Assembly (NCBI GenBank): GCA_965649825.1
Contig: OZ287701.1
Coordinates: forward strand, 930,001-994,000
Reading direction: 5' to 3'
Length of the DNA: 64,000 nt
Source of the DNA: Penicillus capitatus
Taxonomy: Eukaryota; Chlorophyta
Shown here: piece after piece, positions 36,117 to 47,517 of the stretch
How positions within the stretch are numbered: the first letter of the stretch is position 1
How the letters are laid out: every line of letters begins with the position of its first letter
Translations under genes and position numbers: made by a program
Notes under the pieces: generated by a model
Databases searched by the model: none
What the model saw: only the letters and a program-made list of their open reading frames with translations
What the model was told of the DNA's origin: nothing

Positions 36117-39100
36117 TTACTCTTTTATCGTAACCTTCTCAAACAATCCCGGAAACTTCTCTTCGAACTCCTTTCTCAAATGCTTAAGACACCTATCCAA
36201 AGTTTCCCCGTCCCACCCTCCAATCTCGTGCGATGATACTGCATGCAACACAAAAGAAACTTTCTTATCTCTTGTCTGAGGATCCAGTGTAAACGGGTTT
36301 CGAATAAAAATGATCAAAAGATTCTTCTTCAAAGCAGAGATACTTGTCTGAGAAATAACCCTATTGAGTCTTAATTCACTTGATGTTGTTTTTGGAGTTC
36401 GGTGAACAAAAAGGTGTTCGTTGCGATATTGTTTCTCCGACATCGGCAACATTTCGCCTGTGAGACGTAGAACCGTCTTAACGACTTCACCGATGGCTTT
36501 CAACGCATTCGAACGCACATCACTGTGTTCATCCATGCGCCCTCTCTCGAGCAACGGCATGAGTTCACCCACGAGGTGTGACGCCGCTCCCACGGCTTTC
36601 AACGCATGCCAACGCACATCGCTGTGTTCATCCACGCACCCTCTCTCGAGCAACGGCATAAGTTCATTCGCGAGTTGCGGCGCCGCACTGAGAGCCGCAC
36701 CCACAGCATTCAAAGTTTGCCGGCGCACATCGCTGTTTTCATCCAGGCATCCTCTCCAGAGCAACGGCATAAGTTCATTCGCGAGTTGCGGCGCCGCACC
36801 GAGAGCCGCACCGAGAGCCGCACCCACAGCATTCAAAGTTTGCCGGCGCACATCGCTGTTTTCATCCAGGCATCCTCTCTCGAGCATCGGCATAAGTTCA
36901 TTCACGAGTTGCGGCGCCGCACCGAGAGACAAGCCAACGGCCTCTATTGCTTTCAGACGCACAAAGAAATCTTTGTCGCTGCTGCCTTCCTCAAGTATCG
37001 GCAGAAGTTCATCCGTGAGGTGTGGCATTGCACCGACGACCTTGCCGACTGCTCCAATCGCTGTCCAACGCACGAAATAGACATTGTCAGAGCACCCTCT
37101 TTTAAGAAGATTTAGCAATCCGCCTGCGAGATGTGGCATCGCTATGACGACATCGCAGACAGCTTCTATTGCACTTTGGCGCACAAAGAAGTCTTGGTCG
37201 TTACATCTACTCTCCAGAATCGGTAGGGGTTGGCTTGCGAGGTCTTGTTTCTCCTTAAAGGCTTTCCCGATGTTTTCTGTCGCATTCTGACGTACGAAGA
37301 AATTCTTGTCGGCGCATCTTGTCTTTAGCATCGGTAATAGTTCGCTTAGGACTTGTGGCGAGTCGTCGACAATAGCGATAATAGTAGCCAACGCCTGCCA
37401 ACGCACACTCCAATTTTCATCGTTGCACCACCTCTCCAGCATCTCTAGATGGTCGCCGGCGAAGTGCGGCGACGCCTCGACGACATAGCCGACTGCCCTA
37501 ATCGCCGCCAGACGCACATCTGAGTCTTCGTCGCTGCACCCCTTAACAAATATCTGCAGAACCTCGTCGGCGTGCTTCGGCACTGCCTTGACGACATGAC
37601 CAAAGGCCGTCATCGCCGCCAGACGCACGTTGGAGTCTTCGTCACTGCACCCTCTGCCAAACATCTGTAGGACCTCGTCGGCCTGCGCCGGCACTGCCTC
37701 GACGACGTGGCCGACGGCCTTCATTGCCGCCAGACGCACATCGGATTCTTCGTCAAAGCACTGACTTCCCAACATCGTCAAAAGGTCGCCATTGTGTTGC
37801 GGCAACTGTTCAGCGATTAACTCGAACCTCCTTATGCGTTCTGTTGCATTGCACCAATTATCGGGTTCTTCTGCTCTTTGCAACACCAATTGAACTATCA
37901 TGTCACTCTGCTTTGGAAAATTCTTTATGAGCTGTAGGACATTTTTAATTTTGGCCATGTCCATCCGCGACAACTCGTGCGTACATTCCAGCGGTTTCTT
38001 CGCTTCTTCAATAACGCCATCGAAAACTTGAGGAAAATTTTCTAAAACGCGATGCAGTCGTTGGAATTCATCGACTACGATGTTACGAATTAGAACGTCG
38101 TTAGGGGTGCGCTCCAGCAGTTGGCGAACAGTACCAACAAGTTTGGTTGCTTTTTCGTCGTCCAGAAGATCTTCCAAGTCGTCTTCAGTTGCCTCTTCTA
38201 GGGCTGCTTCGAGAACCCGCATTCTCAACAAAAAATGCTGTATTCCCAGGACTTCGATCGGTTGTTCGTCGACAATAGAAAGCAATTCTCGAAATGCAAG
38301 TTTGCCTCGGCCTTCCGCAAATGCGTGCATTGCGAAGGAGAGTGTCAAAGCATTCTTCTGATTGTATTTTTCTTCTTGAATGAATTTTATTACCCTTCTT
38401 TCTTCATCCGATCGCTTGTTGTTTAAGCTTCTAGCTATAAATTTCCCAGCAAAGAACTCTTGAAAGATAAAACGAGGAAACTGATATTGTTCTCCCTCTT
38501 GAACGAGTAAAAGGAATCCACTTTCCTTGAAGAATTCCAATGTGTTTGTAGTTGTCACATGACGCTCAATAGTCCTTCGTTCGACGAGTACTTGTCCATT
38601 TTTAAGAGCCTCAAAAGCTATTTTCTCCAGATCTTCGAAAAGGACGTTCTTGTTCGCCGTTCTTGCTTTCGGTCTTTCCTGGAACCTCTTCCATACAAAA
38701 CCTGTCACATCGTTGTAGATCTGAAGCGTGCTCGCCCTTTTCCCTCGATCTTTACTGGAGGTACCATGTTTCTTCGATAGAGAACAAAGAATGTGCGCCA
38801 TCACTGGAGTTTGCGCGGTTTCCCACAGACCCCTCTCTTGTTGCAACGAATAAACGAGTCTCGAAGCCTCGTGTTCTTGCAGTTCTTTGTTTATGTAGTT
38901 TCTGAGATGTCGATCATTGAATCCAAGGCACTCGAATTGACAGTCGACTTCCGTCTGTATCCCTCGAAGATTGTATGGCCGTGCGAGTATGAGAATTCTG
39001 CATGCACGCTTTTTGGCTTCAGAAAGGATCTCTCTGGCATTGTCATCGGCTTCTTCCAATCCGTCGAATATTAACAAGGTGCTAGACATATCGAGAGCAT

Positions 39101-41197
39101 CGTTGACCTGGGTATTTAACTCTTCAAATTCGGCATCGTTTCGCTTTTGCTCGAAACACACGTGCGTAACCATCTCTTCAAGCGCCTTTCCTCGCACTCC
39201 TTCGACATTGGCGAGATTTAAACGTCTGATTGGAACTACGAAAATGGCTTTGGACTCCTGAAACATCTCTCCCAGCGCCCATCTGTGTGCGACAACCTTG
39301 GCTAAGCACGTCTTTCCGGAGCCGGGGTTTCCGTGGAGAAGCACTCTTCGGATTTCGCTCTTGCCGGCACCCGATTCCAACGATCTCACTGTAAACAAGT
39401 TTTCCATCGAAACAGGCGTTGCGACTTTTCTCTTTTGTTTGCAGTATTCGTTTGGATTATCTCCTCCATGGTTTGTTGAGCTTTCCCCTTCCGTTACATC
39501 ACCTTCTTCTTCGCGCTGTTTCTCTCTTCCTTCATTTCTTCTTTCCTCGATGATTTCTTCGTACACGATTACATGATGCTCCATATCTTTCACGTGTCCA
39601 CGGACTTCTGATCCAAACAAGGAAGGTACCTGCGATATGGATAGGATTCATATTTGATCGAAGTACTATCACAGACACTCACCGTAGCAAAGTTATCGCA
39701 TAGGTACATTTCTTTAAGATCTTCTCTGATCGATATAGCGCGTCCCACGTCTCTGCCAGTCTTAGTTAACAGTTCTTTATGTTCCAGCCTGGTCTTTTGT
39801 GGGCTTCGAGCCGCAAGCTTCTCTTCCATGCTTCTTCCGTCCAACCATGCCATCATCGCGTCGCTAGCAGAGCTCTCGGAGTATCGATGCAAGGCCGTGA
39901 GTGCTTCTTCGGTCTTTTCGATACATTGGCCAGTCTTATGCACCTCGTGTATGACGTCCAGTAGCGCGATCAAAATGTCGTCATCACGGATCCATCCTTC
40001 ACTGATGGCTTGTTGCGTTGTCATATCCGCCAACATGATCGTTGCTTCTCTGCGAGTGCTCTCCGACCATCCTTCAATTGCTAGCATGCCCAACTCGTCA
40101 ATGATTCCAAATCTTAACGCCTTTAAGTCTTCGCCGTTTTCCATCCTTCGTTGATTCTCTATTGTGATACTGCTAACGGACACAAGAAAGTCAAGCTTCA
40201 TTTCGTTCTTCGCTGCCTCCTCCATCCTTGCCTCCATCAGATTCCAAAGCGAGTCGAACCACGGTCTCTTCGACTCCTTCTTGTCAGCGTTCGACTCCAT
40301 CATGTCATTGACAGCGTCTCGGGCCTTTTTAAATGCCTTCTCAATACCTTCAGGATCAATGTCTGCTCTTGCACACTTTCTGAGAAAAGAATCAACGCAA
40401 TAGACAACCAAGATTCCACATCTGATGCATCTCGCTGCTTTTGCAATGCGCGAAGTATCTTTAACCCCAAGGCGTTTCACTGCTTGACGAAGAGCTTGGA
40501 AACAGAACTTCACAGGGTAGTATTTACACGATTGCTCCAAATCTCTCTCCTTTTTCGCAAGTGCTTGACGAATCTTCTGCTTCGTATCTTCTTCGATTCC
40601 ACTCTGGTTGCTTTTTTGGAGTAAGTAGAGGGTTTGCTGAAGTGTAAGAAAGCTCTTTCGGTACACCCAGAAGTTCTCTCTTTCAAGTTTCGGTCTCGCT
40701 GACAGACTGCCCAAAAGCTTCCTTGTTACGACCACCAGCTCCGCAACACCGCCGTACACTGAAGGATCGACGTGCACAAGTGCCTTGTAGAGGGCGGCGG
40801 CGAAGCTCGGTGTTAGAAATCTTCCCTCGGGTATACAGGAACAAAGGTCATCGAACAAGTTCTTTATAATGTCTTGCTCGCTTATGGAGCGTGGAGCGAT
40901 GTTGACCAGTTCTGCATACTCAAGGACTGTCTTCGGCGTGAGACAATCTTCCCTTCGCTCGTGATATTTGCTCAGCCATCCGAGGAGGACAGCGCGTTCG
41001 TTATCATCTGTGGTCGCGTTGTAAGCCGCAACCAGCGATCTGGTGCTGTCGATGTTGTTTTTCTTTACGATGGCACGCAGAAGCTTTGGGTCGCAACGTT
41101 CTTCGACCCCTACGTTCTGGGATGCGAGCTGGCTACTTGTTTCCGACGCAGAGGACCTAACGCCGCTGGGTCCTTCGTCAGGAGCTCGGGCTTGCAT
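36117..41197 (-). CDS. NACHT-HEAT NLR-like receptor, short copy
   Basis: Two exons on the minus strand, 41197-39683 and 39629-36117, with a 53-nt intron; 1,676 codons, 1,675 residues. The start is the same MQARAPDEG as the partner. The N-terminal about 520 residues are an unassigned helical region homologous to the partner's, with a divergent patch (RIAKAARCIRCGILVVYC versus RIAEVFLITGGFCGSAHV). NACHT: Walker A GNPGSGKT near residue 604, Walker B LLIFDGLEEADD, then RILILARPYN. About 13 HEAT units follow (roughly 1115-1570), then the conserved tail with FTLDPQ and EEKFPGL. Walker B has EE where the partner has DE, still acidic. One unit carries a short in-frame duplication (GAALGAALGAAP). No array expansion. 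Probably a cytosolic ATP-regulated sensor by family analogy. Confidence 0.88.
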
Positions 41198-41464
41198 GTT
41201 CGCTTGTGGTCTGCAGGACAAGCGTCTACGCCTTTTGTTCAATGAAACGGAGAAATCCACTTACCGTCGAAAGAGTTCGCAACAAAGTTCGCAGTGGAGA
41301 AAGATGTGTCCGACGTTGTCATTGACGTTAAATGCGAGTGAGTTGATTGATTTGACGTATCCTACCAAGAGAGCAGATACCAGTTATAGATGCAACGTTC
41401 GAGAAAGGCAAAGTATGTTGTCAGAACTAAAAAGCGAGAACCAGCAACTGACCCATCAGTGTTG

Positions 41465-41496
41465 CAAACTGTAGTCGTCTGAAATCCTACAGTTTG
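41465..41496 (-). repeat. Conserved 10-bp stem hairpin upstream of NACHT-HEAT 2
   Basis: CAAACTGTAG (41465-41474) and CTACAGTTTG (41487-41496) with a 12-nt loop, the exact reverse complement of 3319-3350. It is about 270 bp upstream of the ATG at 41197, the same distance as in the other arm. Confidence 0.7.
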
Positions 41497-41595
41497 TTAA
41501 TTGCACACCATGGGCACTGACATTGAAGAAGAGACTTAGTGGCATGGACCGACGCGATCACTCAGTATTTCCGGTTCCTTCGAATCTTCATCCGT

Positions 41596-41727
41596 TGTCG
41601 TGTTCGTTGACGGACAACGGGTTGACGACGAAGGCGTATAGCTTACAAAGACTATTTGTACAATGATTGTAAGAATTTATATAATCCTTTGGACAGCTGC
41701 ACGAAGGTGGACAGCTGTCCACTGACA
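41596..41727. repeat. Long terminal repeat 1 (132 bp)
   Basis: Begins TGTCGTGTTCG and ends CCACTGACA. It includes a TATA-like TTTATATAATCC and an imperfect inverted repeat around GGACAGCTG/CAGCTGTCC near its end. Identical to 42277-42408. Confidence 0.92.
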
Positions 41728-42039
41728 TGTGCCCACCCCCTTTCCGTTGTGCAGACTCCGAATAATGCGAACGGAACACATTTCACGATAGTCGGGATGT
41801 CATCAGGCTGGCCAGGAGTCGAACCAGGGCCATCGTCACGTGGCTTCTCCCTCTGCGGCCCATTCGCCGCAGCTTTGTAGCTCTTACGTCTCTGAGACTT
41901 CAGCGCCGACTCTGGAAATTCGAACCGTACTTCACAGCGACAACACGTCCGTGGTGACCCAAATAGAAAACGTAAACACGGACAAAGTAACAACGAACGT
42001 AAACACAACAATGCGCAACAGCACGCTTATCGCAGCGTG

Positions 42040-42165
42040 AAACTGAAACGCAGCAACTCGGACGGTGGAACTGAAACACAACAACTCGGACGGTGGAACT
42101 GAAACTTAGCAGCTCGGACGGTGGAAGGTGGAACTGAAACACAGCAGCTCGGACGATGGAACGAA
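42040..42165. repeat. Short tandem repeat inside the LTR element
   Basis: About four imperfect copies of a roughly 27-30-bp unit of the form GGTGGAACTGAAACACAGCAGC followed by TCGGAC. It lies in the element's interior and has no counterpart in the left arm. Confidence 0.7.
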
Positions 42166-42276
42166 CTACAGACTGCAGGTGGTAGGTAAAACGCTGTCAC
42201 AACGGTCGTGTCTTGGAAAGTCTTCAGTCTTCGATGACGGGATTCTATCGCCGGAATCTTTGTCGCTCCGAAACCA

Positions 42277-42408
42277 TGTCGTGTTCGTTGACGGACAACG
42301 GGTTGACGACGAAGGCGTATAGCTTACAAAGACTATTTGTACAATGATTGTAAGAATTTATATAATCCTTTGGACAGCTGCACGAAGGTGGACAGCTGTC
42401 CACTGACA
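42277..42408. repeat. Long terminal repeat 2 (132 bp)
   Basis: Identical in sequence and orientation to 41596-41727. No strong polypurine tract is visible just before it on the plus strand. Confidence 0.92.
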
Positions 42409-42933
42409 CCGTTCTCATGAAGGCAAACGTTAAATTCCTACCTCCCAATAGTGTGATCTTGTATTCACATCACCTCTCTGCATTGAGCTCTTACCGATTA
42501 TCAAGTATCTTTCATCTAAAGCTTCTTATCTTGTGTCATTTTTTCTTTACTGGGTACCATACGATTCGCTTCACAGCCGCCACCCACGAAGCACACAGAC
42601 GATGCTGGATTGCGAGCAACAAAGTAGAATTGAGACGCTCTTATGACCAGTCCTGTCGTCATGGCGCTGAGAAGGGATACCAACACAGCAACCGGCAAAA
42701 CTCGTTTCGAGTCGTCGTCCAACGACGCGACGTCTAACGCGAAAAATGCCACCTTCGGATGATAAATGAACAAACGAACACTGCCATTACAGACAATGTC
42801 TGTCGTTTGACGACAATTGAGGCTAATGATTTCGAAAGAAAAAACTGCAAGGCCGGTTTCTGGCACAGGAAACCAATAAATGTGACACTGTTCTGCGGAG
42901 GTATTCAAACGACAGGCGACAACGCTACAAGTA
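42409..42933. other. 3' flank of AKR copy 6, shared with left arm
   Basis: Matches 2,690-3,215 in reverse. A 130-codon minus-strand frame (42516-42908) is open here, but its start region is not conserved in the left arm, so I do not call it a gene. Confidence 0.45.
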
Positions 42934-44136
42934 TTACGCCTTAGCCCCGAATGTTTCAGTCATCGTGCCTTCGTCGTATCTAGTTCCCTTGATTTTGTCC
43001 GCGATATCATTCAGCTTCGCCATATCATCGTCTGTCAGCTTCACATTGAAGGCTGCAATGTTCTCTTCCAACCTCGTCGCTCTTTTTGTTCCAGGTATAG
43101 GGAAAACATCCTCTCCTTGAGCATGCAGCCAGGCAAGAGCCACTTGGCCTGGCGTACACTCTCTTGCTGCAGCGACTTCTTTGACAATTTCCACGAGTTT
43201 AAGATTGTCTTCGAGGTACTCGCTGAATCGCGGAATTGTCAATCTCCAGTCGTCTGCTGGAAGATCATCTTTGCTCTTGATAGCGCCGGTCAGGAATCCA
43301 CGGCCTAATGGACTGTAAGCCACAATGCCTAGACGCATCACAACTACCTCGATCGCACAGTGCTGCGAACAGAGGACGTCCTACCGATTCCCAGCTCGCG
43401 ACAGACAGGAACGAGTTCTTCCTCGACGTCTCTGGTGAAGAGTGACCATTCCATTTGGTAAGCGGTGATGGGACACAGGGCATGGGCCTTGCGAAGCACC
43501 TCGACGGGCGTCTCCGATATGCCAACGTACTTGATCTTTCCTTCTTCCAACAGTTCCTACAAACAGATCACTTATGCATAACAGCAAGGCCTTTGTCTAG
43601 ATCCTCACTTTAAATGCGCCCATCGTCTCTTCGATAGGAGTCTTCTTGTCGTAGCGATGCATGTAATAGAGATCGATGCAATCGATTCCCAGGCGATCCA
43701 ACGAACCTATTCAGGAGCAGTCGTCGAATTGCAGGCGCAATTGGCGGCTGGCCTTGGCAGCTCTTCTTGACGTATTCGGGAGTCGTGTTATAACTGCCTC
43801 CTTCCGGTGACAGAACAATGCCGCACTTCGTCGCGATTTTGAATTTCCCTTTTTTGTCCTCTGTCGCTTTCTCTGAAAGACAAAACGCAATGTCGTGCAT
43901 CGGAATTGATAGATCAAACACGAACTGATCAGTTCCTCGTTGGTAAAGGGACCATATATGTCCGCCGTGTCCAGCATCAAGTGCTCGTGTTCCACGGCTT
44001 TGTCGAAGACACGCATCGCCTCAGCCTGCGCCTCGTCGCTCTCGAATCCCTTATAGAATGAACTCATGCCCATGCATCCGAGTCCTTGCGCCGCGCATTC
44101 AAACCCTTGTTTTCCACACTTGCGGACAGGCAACAT
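42934..44136 (-). CDS. Aldo-keto reductase, copy 6 (right arm)
   Basis: Five exons on the minus strand at the same positions as copy 1, to which it is the closest relative throughout exons and introns. ATG 44136 ([14 protein letters not shown]). The introns read GTTCGT...TTTCAG, then a second at CAAG|G, GTGAGG...TTGTAG and GTAGGA...TCTAG. Catalytic Asp/Tyr in LDTADIYGP, Lys in IATKCG, His in YYMHRYD and the FPIPGTK loop are intact. Differences from copy 1 include [14 protein letters not shown] for LRKAHAVCPITAY. No targeting signal. TATA box at 44184-44190. Confidence 0.92.
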
Positions 44137-44183
44137 ACTGACTACTCTTGTTCAAAACGCGTCAAAGCGTTTCCGTCTCCGGA

Positions 44184-44190
44184 TTTTATA
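44184..44190 (-). promoter_or_regulatory. TATA box of AKR copy 6
   Basis: TATAAAA on the minus strand, 48 bp before the ATG at 44136, with two TTTACGT-like elements upstream, as in the left arm. Confidence 0.55.
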
Positions 44191-44584
44191 CGCCAACGAA
44201 ACGTAAAGGTTACGTAAAAGTACTTGTTTCGCTGCAGACGTAGTGATGACGTGTCCCTGGTTGATCAAGTTGCATAGATGGTTTCAGATGATTTCATCCA
44301 GGCGCATTGAATGGAGTCAGCACGGATGTCTGATGTGCGGACAATGGCGACGATGACGTCTAGGTAGAGCGATTTTGGGAGCGGTCCCATCAAATGCGCG
44401 TCGTTTCTTGCTCTCACTCTCCATTGCCGTGGAGACTCCTGCATGTGAGCAATGTCAAATCAGAAATCAGATCTCCTTTCTCCGACGAGGCATGGAGTTC
44501 CGTTTGAAAGAAAGCAGGACGATTGGCTCAGATTCCATGTTCTAAGGTTCTTCAGCTGCTTTTGCCTCAGAAGCTCATCCGAAC

Positions 44585-45800
44585 GTCGTAAAGATCCACT
44601 CTTCACGATACCTCATCCCTTTAACCTTGTCGGCTATTTGACTGAGCTTTCTCTTGTCTGCCTTTATGAGCTTCACGCTGATAGCTTCTACATCCTCTTC
44701 AAAACGATTGAACCCGTTTCGTACGAGGAATGAAAAAGACGTCATCCTCCTGAGCGTGAACCCAGGTAATCGCTACCCTGAGATGCCGTGCGGCCTCTTT
44801 GATTCGTCATCGCCTGCAAGACTGCCATTAGCCTGAGATGATCATCAAGCAACTCACTATTTCGTGGAAGAAGGCCACGCACATCTCCCGCCGTCACATC
44901 CTCTTCCCTCTGAATCATTCGCGTCAAGAACACAGGACACAACGCGGTGTAGACCACAATGCCTGAAAGAACATGATCCTCAGGGATGCCATATTGTGTG
45001 GTGATGTATGGAAGACCGATTACCAGTTCGCGGCGTGTTGGAACTGACTCTCTTCGGCGTCGTTTGAGAAAGAGGAGAGGGAATAGTCATTGAGGGTAAA
45101 GACAGAGTCATCTCGATGCGCTCCTAAGGTAGTACGCTGGGTTGCTAGGTTTTGCGGTAAGTTATCCCAATACTGTTGCTCAAAATCGGGATGGAGACCA
45201 TTCCATCTGATAGGAGGCGATGGAACACATGGTATGGCTTTGTGCAATCTCGGAATGTCCACTTAGTCTTTTCCTCATTGATCACATCCTGCGATTATCC
45301 GTATCTCACTTCAATGGACTTCGCCCAGCTATGGTCTGTCATCCATCACCTCAAAAGCGTCCATTGTATCCTCCATCGGGATTTTACGGTCATACCTATG
45401 CAAACAGCAGAGGTCAATACAATCCACACAAGCATGCTCGAGGGAACCTACGTGGAAGCTACACTTCGATGTATCGTTATCGGATCTCTGCACGCCTCTT
45501 TGAAATGATCCGACCTCGAGTCAAGCTACATCTCTCCATTGTTACAATGACACCGCATTTGGTTACAAGCTTCAGCTTTCCTTCCTGTCAGCTGTCCCCT
45601 TCTCTGCCACATATCATCTATCGTTTCCAATTCCCGACCGAAATCGAACGCTTACGGATCAGTCGCTTCTTTGACACATGGACCGTAGACTTCAAAGGTA
45701 TCTAGCTCAGGATCCGTATACTCGGTCAGTTTGTCAATGACACGCGCATAGCCTTTTCTTTTGCGTCATCGGTTTCGAAGCCATCTTAGTGGGAACTGAT
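44585..45800 (-). pseudogene. Decayed aldo-keto reductase copy
   Basis: Fragments of an AKR gene in order on the minus strand but in different frames and with stops. Near 44,740 a frame reads WVHAQEDDVFFIP; near 45,250 VDIPRLHKAIPCVPSP matches the VSEVSIPTLRKAHAVCP region; near 45,410 VDCIDLCCLHRYDRKIPMED matches the catalytic-His region. The MEWSL segment is interrupted by about 110 bp of unrelated sequence (45,065-45,175). At least two frameshifts and several stops. It lies upstream of intact copy 6 and inside the block missing from the left arm. Confidence 0.8.
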
Positions 45801-46073
45801 GCTCGTGTAGCCGATCCACTAAGCGGTGCAGACAAGCACCTGGCTTTCACATCTGTGAACTGACAATATCGCCGTAACCACGGTCCGGCAAACGAAGAAC
45901 ATCCAACAAACGATCGCCGCCTTTCATGCGGAGTCCCCTTTCTAGATCTCTCTTCCTATCGCTCTTCGTCGAAGCCCGTGTAGACTGCTTTGGAACGCGT
46001 CACATGAGACGGACTGCTCGGAGCACGTGCAAGACTGATGGGACAGGGGATTCTTGGAAGGAAGGCGTCTTGA

Positions 46074-46664
46074 ATGCGCGATCCGTTTTCAGTTCTGGGC
46101 GTCTCATCGAGGGCGACAAAACAAGAGGTCTCTTCGTCGCTCGTGTCGTAGACGGTCATGCTAGCGTCCTTCCGCAGGTAAAGGCAGCCTATCACCGACT
46201 GTGTTTGCGATTCCATCCCGACAAATGTCCTCCACATGAACAGCAGACAGCCAAGCTTCGCTTCAGTCAAGTCTCCGAAGCCTACGAGGCCTTAAGTACA
46301 GAAGAGTGACACGTTCTGTCTCCACACTGAAATGCCATTCTTCCAGTGAGACGACGTTCATTTGGTATACACCCAGGTTTTGCATGTGAAAGCCAAAGTG
46401 TGAGAAAGATGCGTCCGTCACTCTTGTGTATTTCTAGTTTCGGTTCCCAGAAAGCGATTCTCGAATGCAGCAATTGCTTCGATAGTGGCTCTGCCTATCG
46501 CAATCTCTTTCTGCTTTCTTGGACTGTAACTGCCGAAAAGAGTGAGATACCAATCGACGATCTGTCATGTTAGGAAGTACGAACAGCTGAAGCATCAGAC
46601 TGGCAGACACCAGGGATTGCTCAACCCTCCAGTCAATCCATTCCTCAAACCGAGAAGGCGCTGA
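46074..46664 (+). CDS. Small J-domain protein with C-terminal membrane segment
   Basis: Five exons: 46074-46127, 46178-46295, 46347-46397, 46438-46525, 46574-46664; introns 40-51 nt; 134 codons, 133 residues. Residues 1-58 form a J domain: DPFSVLGVSSRATKQE, KAAYHRLCLRFHPDKC (HPD motif intact) and QVSEAYEAL. A hydrophobic segment, AAIASIVALPIAISFCFLGL, follows near residue 85-105, then a basic Pro-rich tail ending FLKPRRR. By family, it recruits and stimulates an Hsp70; the membrane segment suggests a position on the ER or mitochondrial membrane. It is absent from the left arm. Confidence 0.75.
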
Positions 46665-46786
46665 AGATGATACAGCTGTCGCATCGAACAGGAGATCTTA
46701 TGGCCGTGCACAGAGTGCGTTTGCACAGACGGCGTTTACATGTTTGTTGATCGCATTGTACATCGCTTCTTGTCTTCAGCTTCGTT

Positions 46787-47314
46787 TCAGGCCGCCGTCT
46801 GCCGCGACGCCGCGCAGCGATTCTCGATTCTAGACGGAACGTTTCTGAACTTCTTCATCTTGAACGGCGCACGTCTTCGTTCTGCATTCGATGCATCCAA
46901 CATCTGTGCCACACAACGTCGACTGGACGGAGAGGCGGACGCGTACCTCTGCAAAGTGTTCAGCTCCTCGCGCGTGTCCTTCACTCGCCTTGGTCGAAGA
47001 GGCCATGCGCTTCATCCTGAGATTCCGCTGCTCGCGATCCTTCTGCTGCGCCTCACGGATCCATTCGCATTGAAAGGCGCCTTGAATCAACTGCTGCATC
47101 TTGGGTTCCTTCTCACTAACAGCACAGACTCATGCACTGTATCGGATGTGTGCGCCGCCATCCGCACCCACCCAAAGTTTCGGATCTTCTCTGCCGAGCG
47201 ATAACTGCTCTGCATGCCAAAGGTGCGGTCGTCGAGGTGGGTTCCGGAAGACGGTCTCTCTCGACGAACGCCTCGCGTCACCGTCATGGGATGCTCTGAA
47301 CGAAAGGCACGCAT
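46787..47314 (-). CDS. Unknown Arg/Lys-rich small protein, right copy
   Basis: Minus strand: exons 47314-47172, 47115-46918 and probably 46829-46787; 128 codons, 127 residues. The first intron (56 nt) matches that of the left copy at 862-1351. The proteins are nearly identical up to GAEHFAEVRVRLSV; beyond this the right copy probably keeps the original 3' end (TIENRCAASRQTAA), while the left copy was rearranged. No recognised domain; strongly basic and helical. Confidence 0.55.
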
Positions 47315-47401
47315 CCCCTTCGCGTCCGTGACGCCGCTGCGAAATGCTCCATCTCGCCGAACCACGGAGTCTCTACCTACCTGATCGTCGCCCGTTTGTT
47401 C

Positions 47402-47517
47402 ATGGCTTCGAAATCGGGTCCCGGCTTCGTATCGGGATTCGGTTCGTGTTCCTTCCAGATCATCGTCACTGACGGACGACGTCAGGCTAACCCAGACGTC
47501 TTTCCATGCCTACCTTC
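47402..47517 (+). pseudogene. Truncated 5' fragment of the gene at 1-774
   Basis: Reads MASKSGPGFVSGFGSCSFQI and on through ANPDVFPCLP, matching the first about 38 residues of the left-edge gene, then diverges abruptly into unrelated sequence with a stop near 47,556. The match ends exactly at the duplication boundary. Confidence 0.75.

Larger units (their letters stand above)
41596..42408. mobile_element. Miniature LTR retrotransposon (TRIM-like), recent insertion
   Basis: The element is 813 bp long with identical 132-bp direct terminal repeats, each starting TG and ending CA, and is flanked on both sides by the 4-bp direct repeat CCGT (41592-41595 and 42409-42412). The equivalent left-arm site (around 3,210-3,225) is uninterrupted, with a single CCGT, so insertion is shown directly. 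The 549-bp interior has no reverse transcriptase, integrase or gag frame; it contains a short tandem repeat (42040-42165) and a tRNA T-arm-like stretch (41808-41826). It must have moved using proteins supplied elsewhere. Identical LTRs imply a recent event, after the arm duplication. Confidence 0.9.
35930..47517. repeat. Right arm of large inverted segmental duplication
   Basis: Reverse-complement partner of 661-11,000, with the same gene order facing the other way. It contains two stretches absent from the left arm: an 813-bp LTR element (41596-42408) flanked by a 4-bp target duplication, and about 2.6 kb (roughly 44347-46917) with a decayed AKR copy and a J-domain gene. Its outer boundary at about 47,517 falls inside a coding region whose full-length counterpart is at the left edge of the window. 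Confidence 0.85.

Noticed and set aside
36421-37290. Plus-strand Thr/Ser/Arg frames opposite the second NACHT gene
   Set aside because: Antisense shadows of the HEAT repeats; no motif and no independent support.
41790-41880. A minus-strand tRNA gene (T-loop-like GGTTCGACTCC)
   Set aside because: No matching acceptor stem or D/anticodon arms; the T stem has a mismatch. Kept only as a possible primer site of the LTR element.
42516-42908. 130-residue membrane-like frame on the minus strand
   Set aside because: The homologous stretch in the left arm (about 2,710-3,110) does not keep the start or frame, so it is probably noncoding flank.
45926-46309. Single-exon 127-residue J-domain protein
   Set aside because: Its N-terminal half is out of frame with the natural J-domain start. 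Splicing 46074-46127 to 46178 gives the expected DPFSVLGV opening, so the five-exon model is better.
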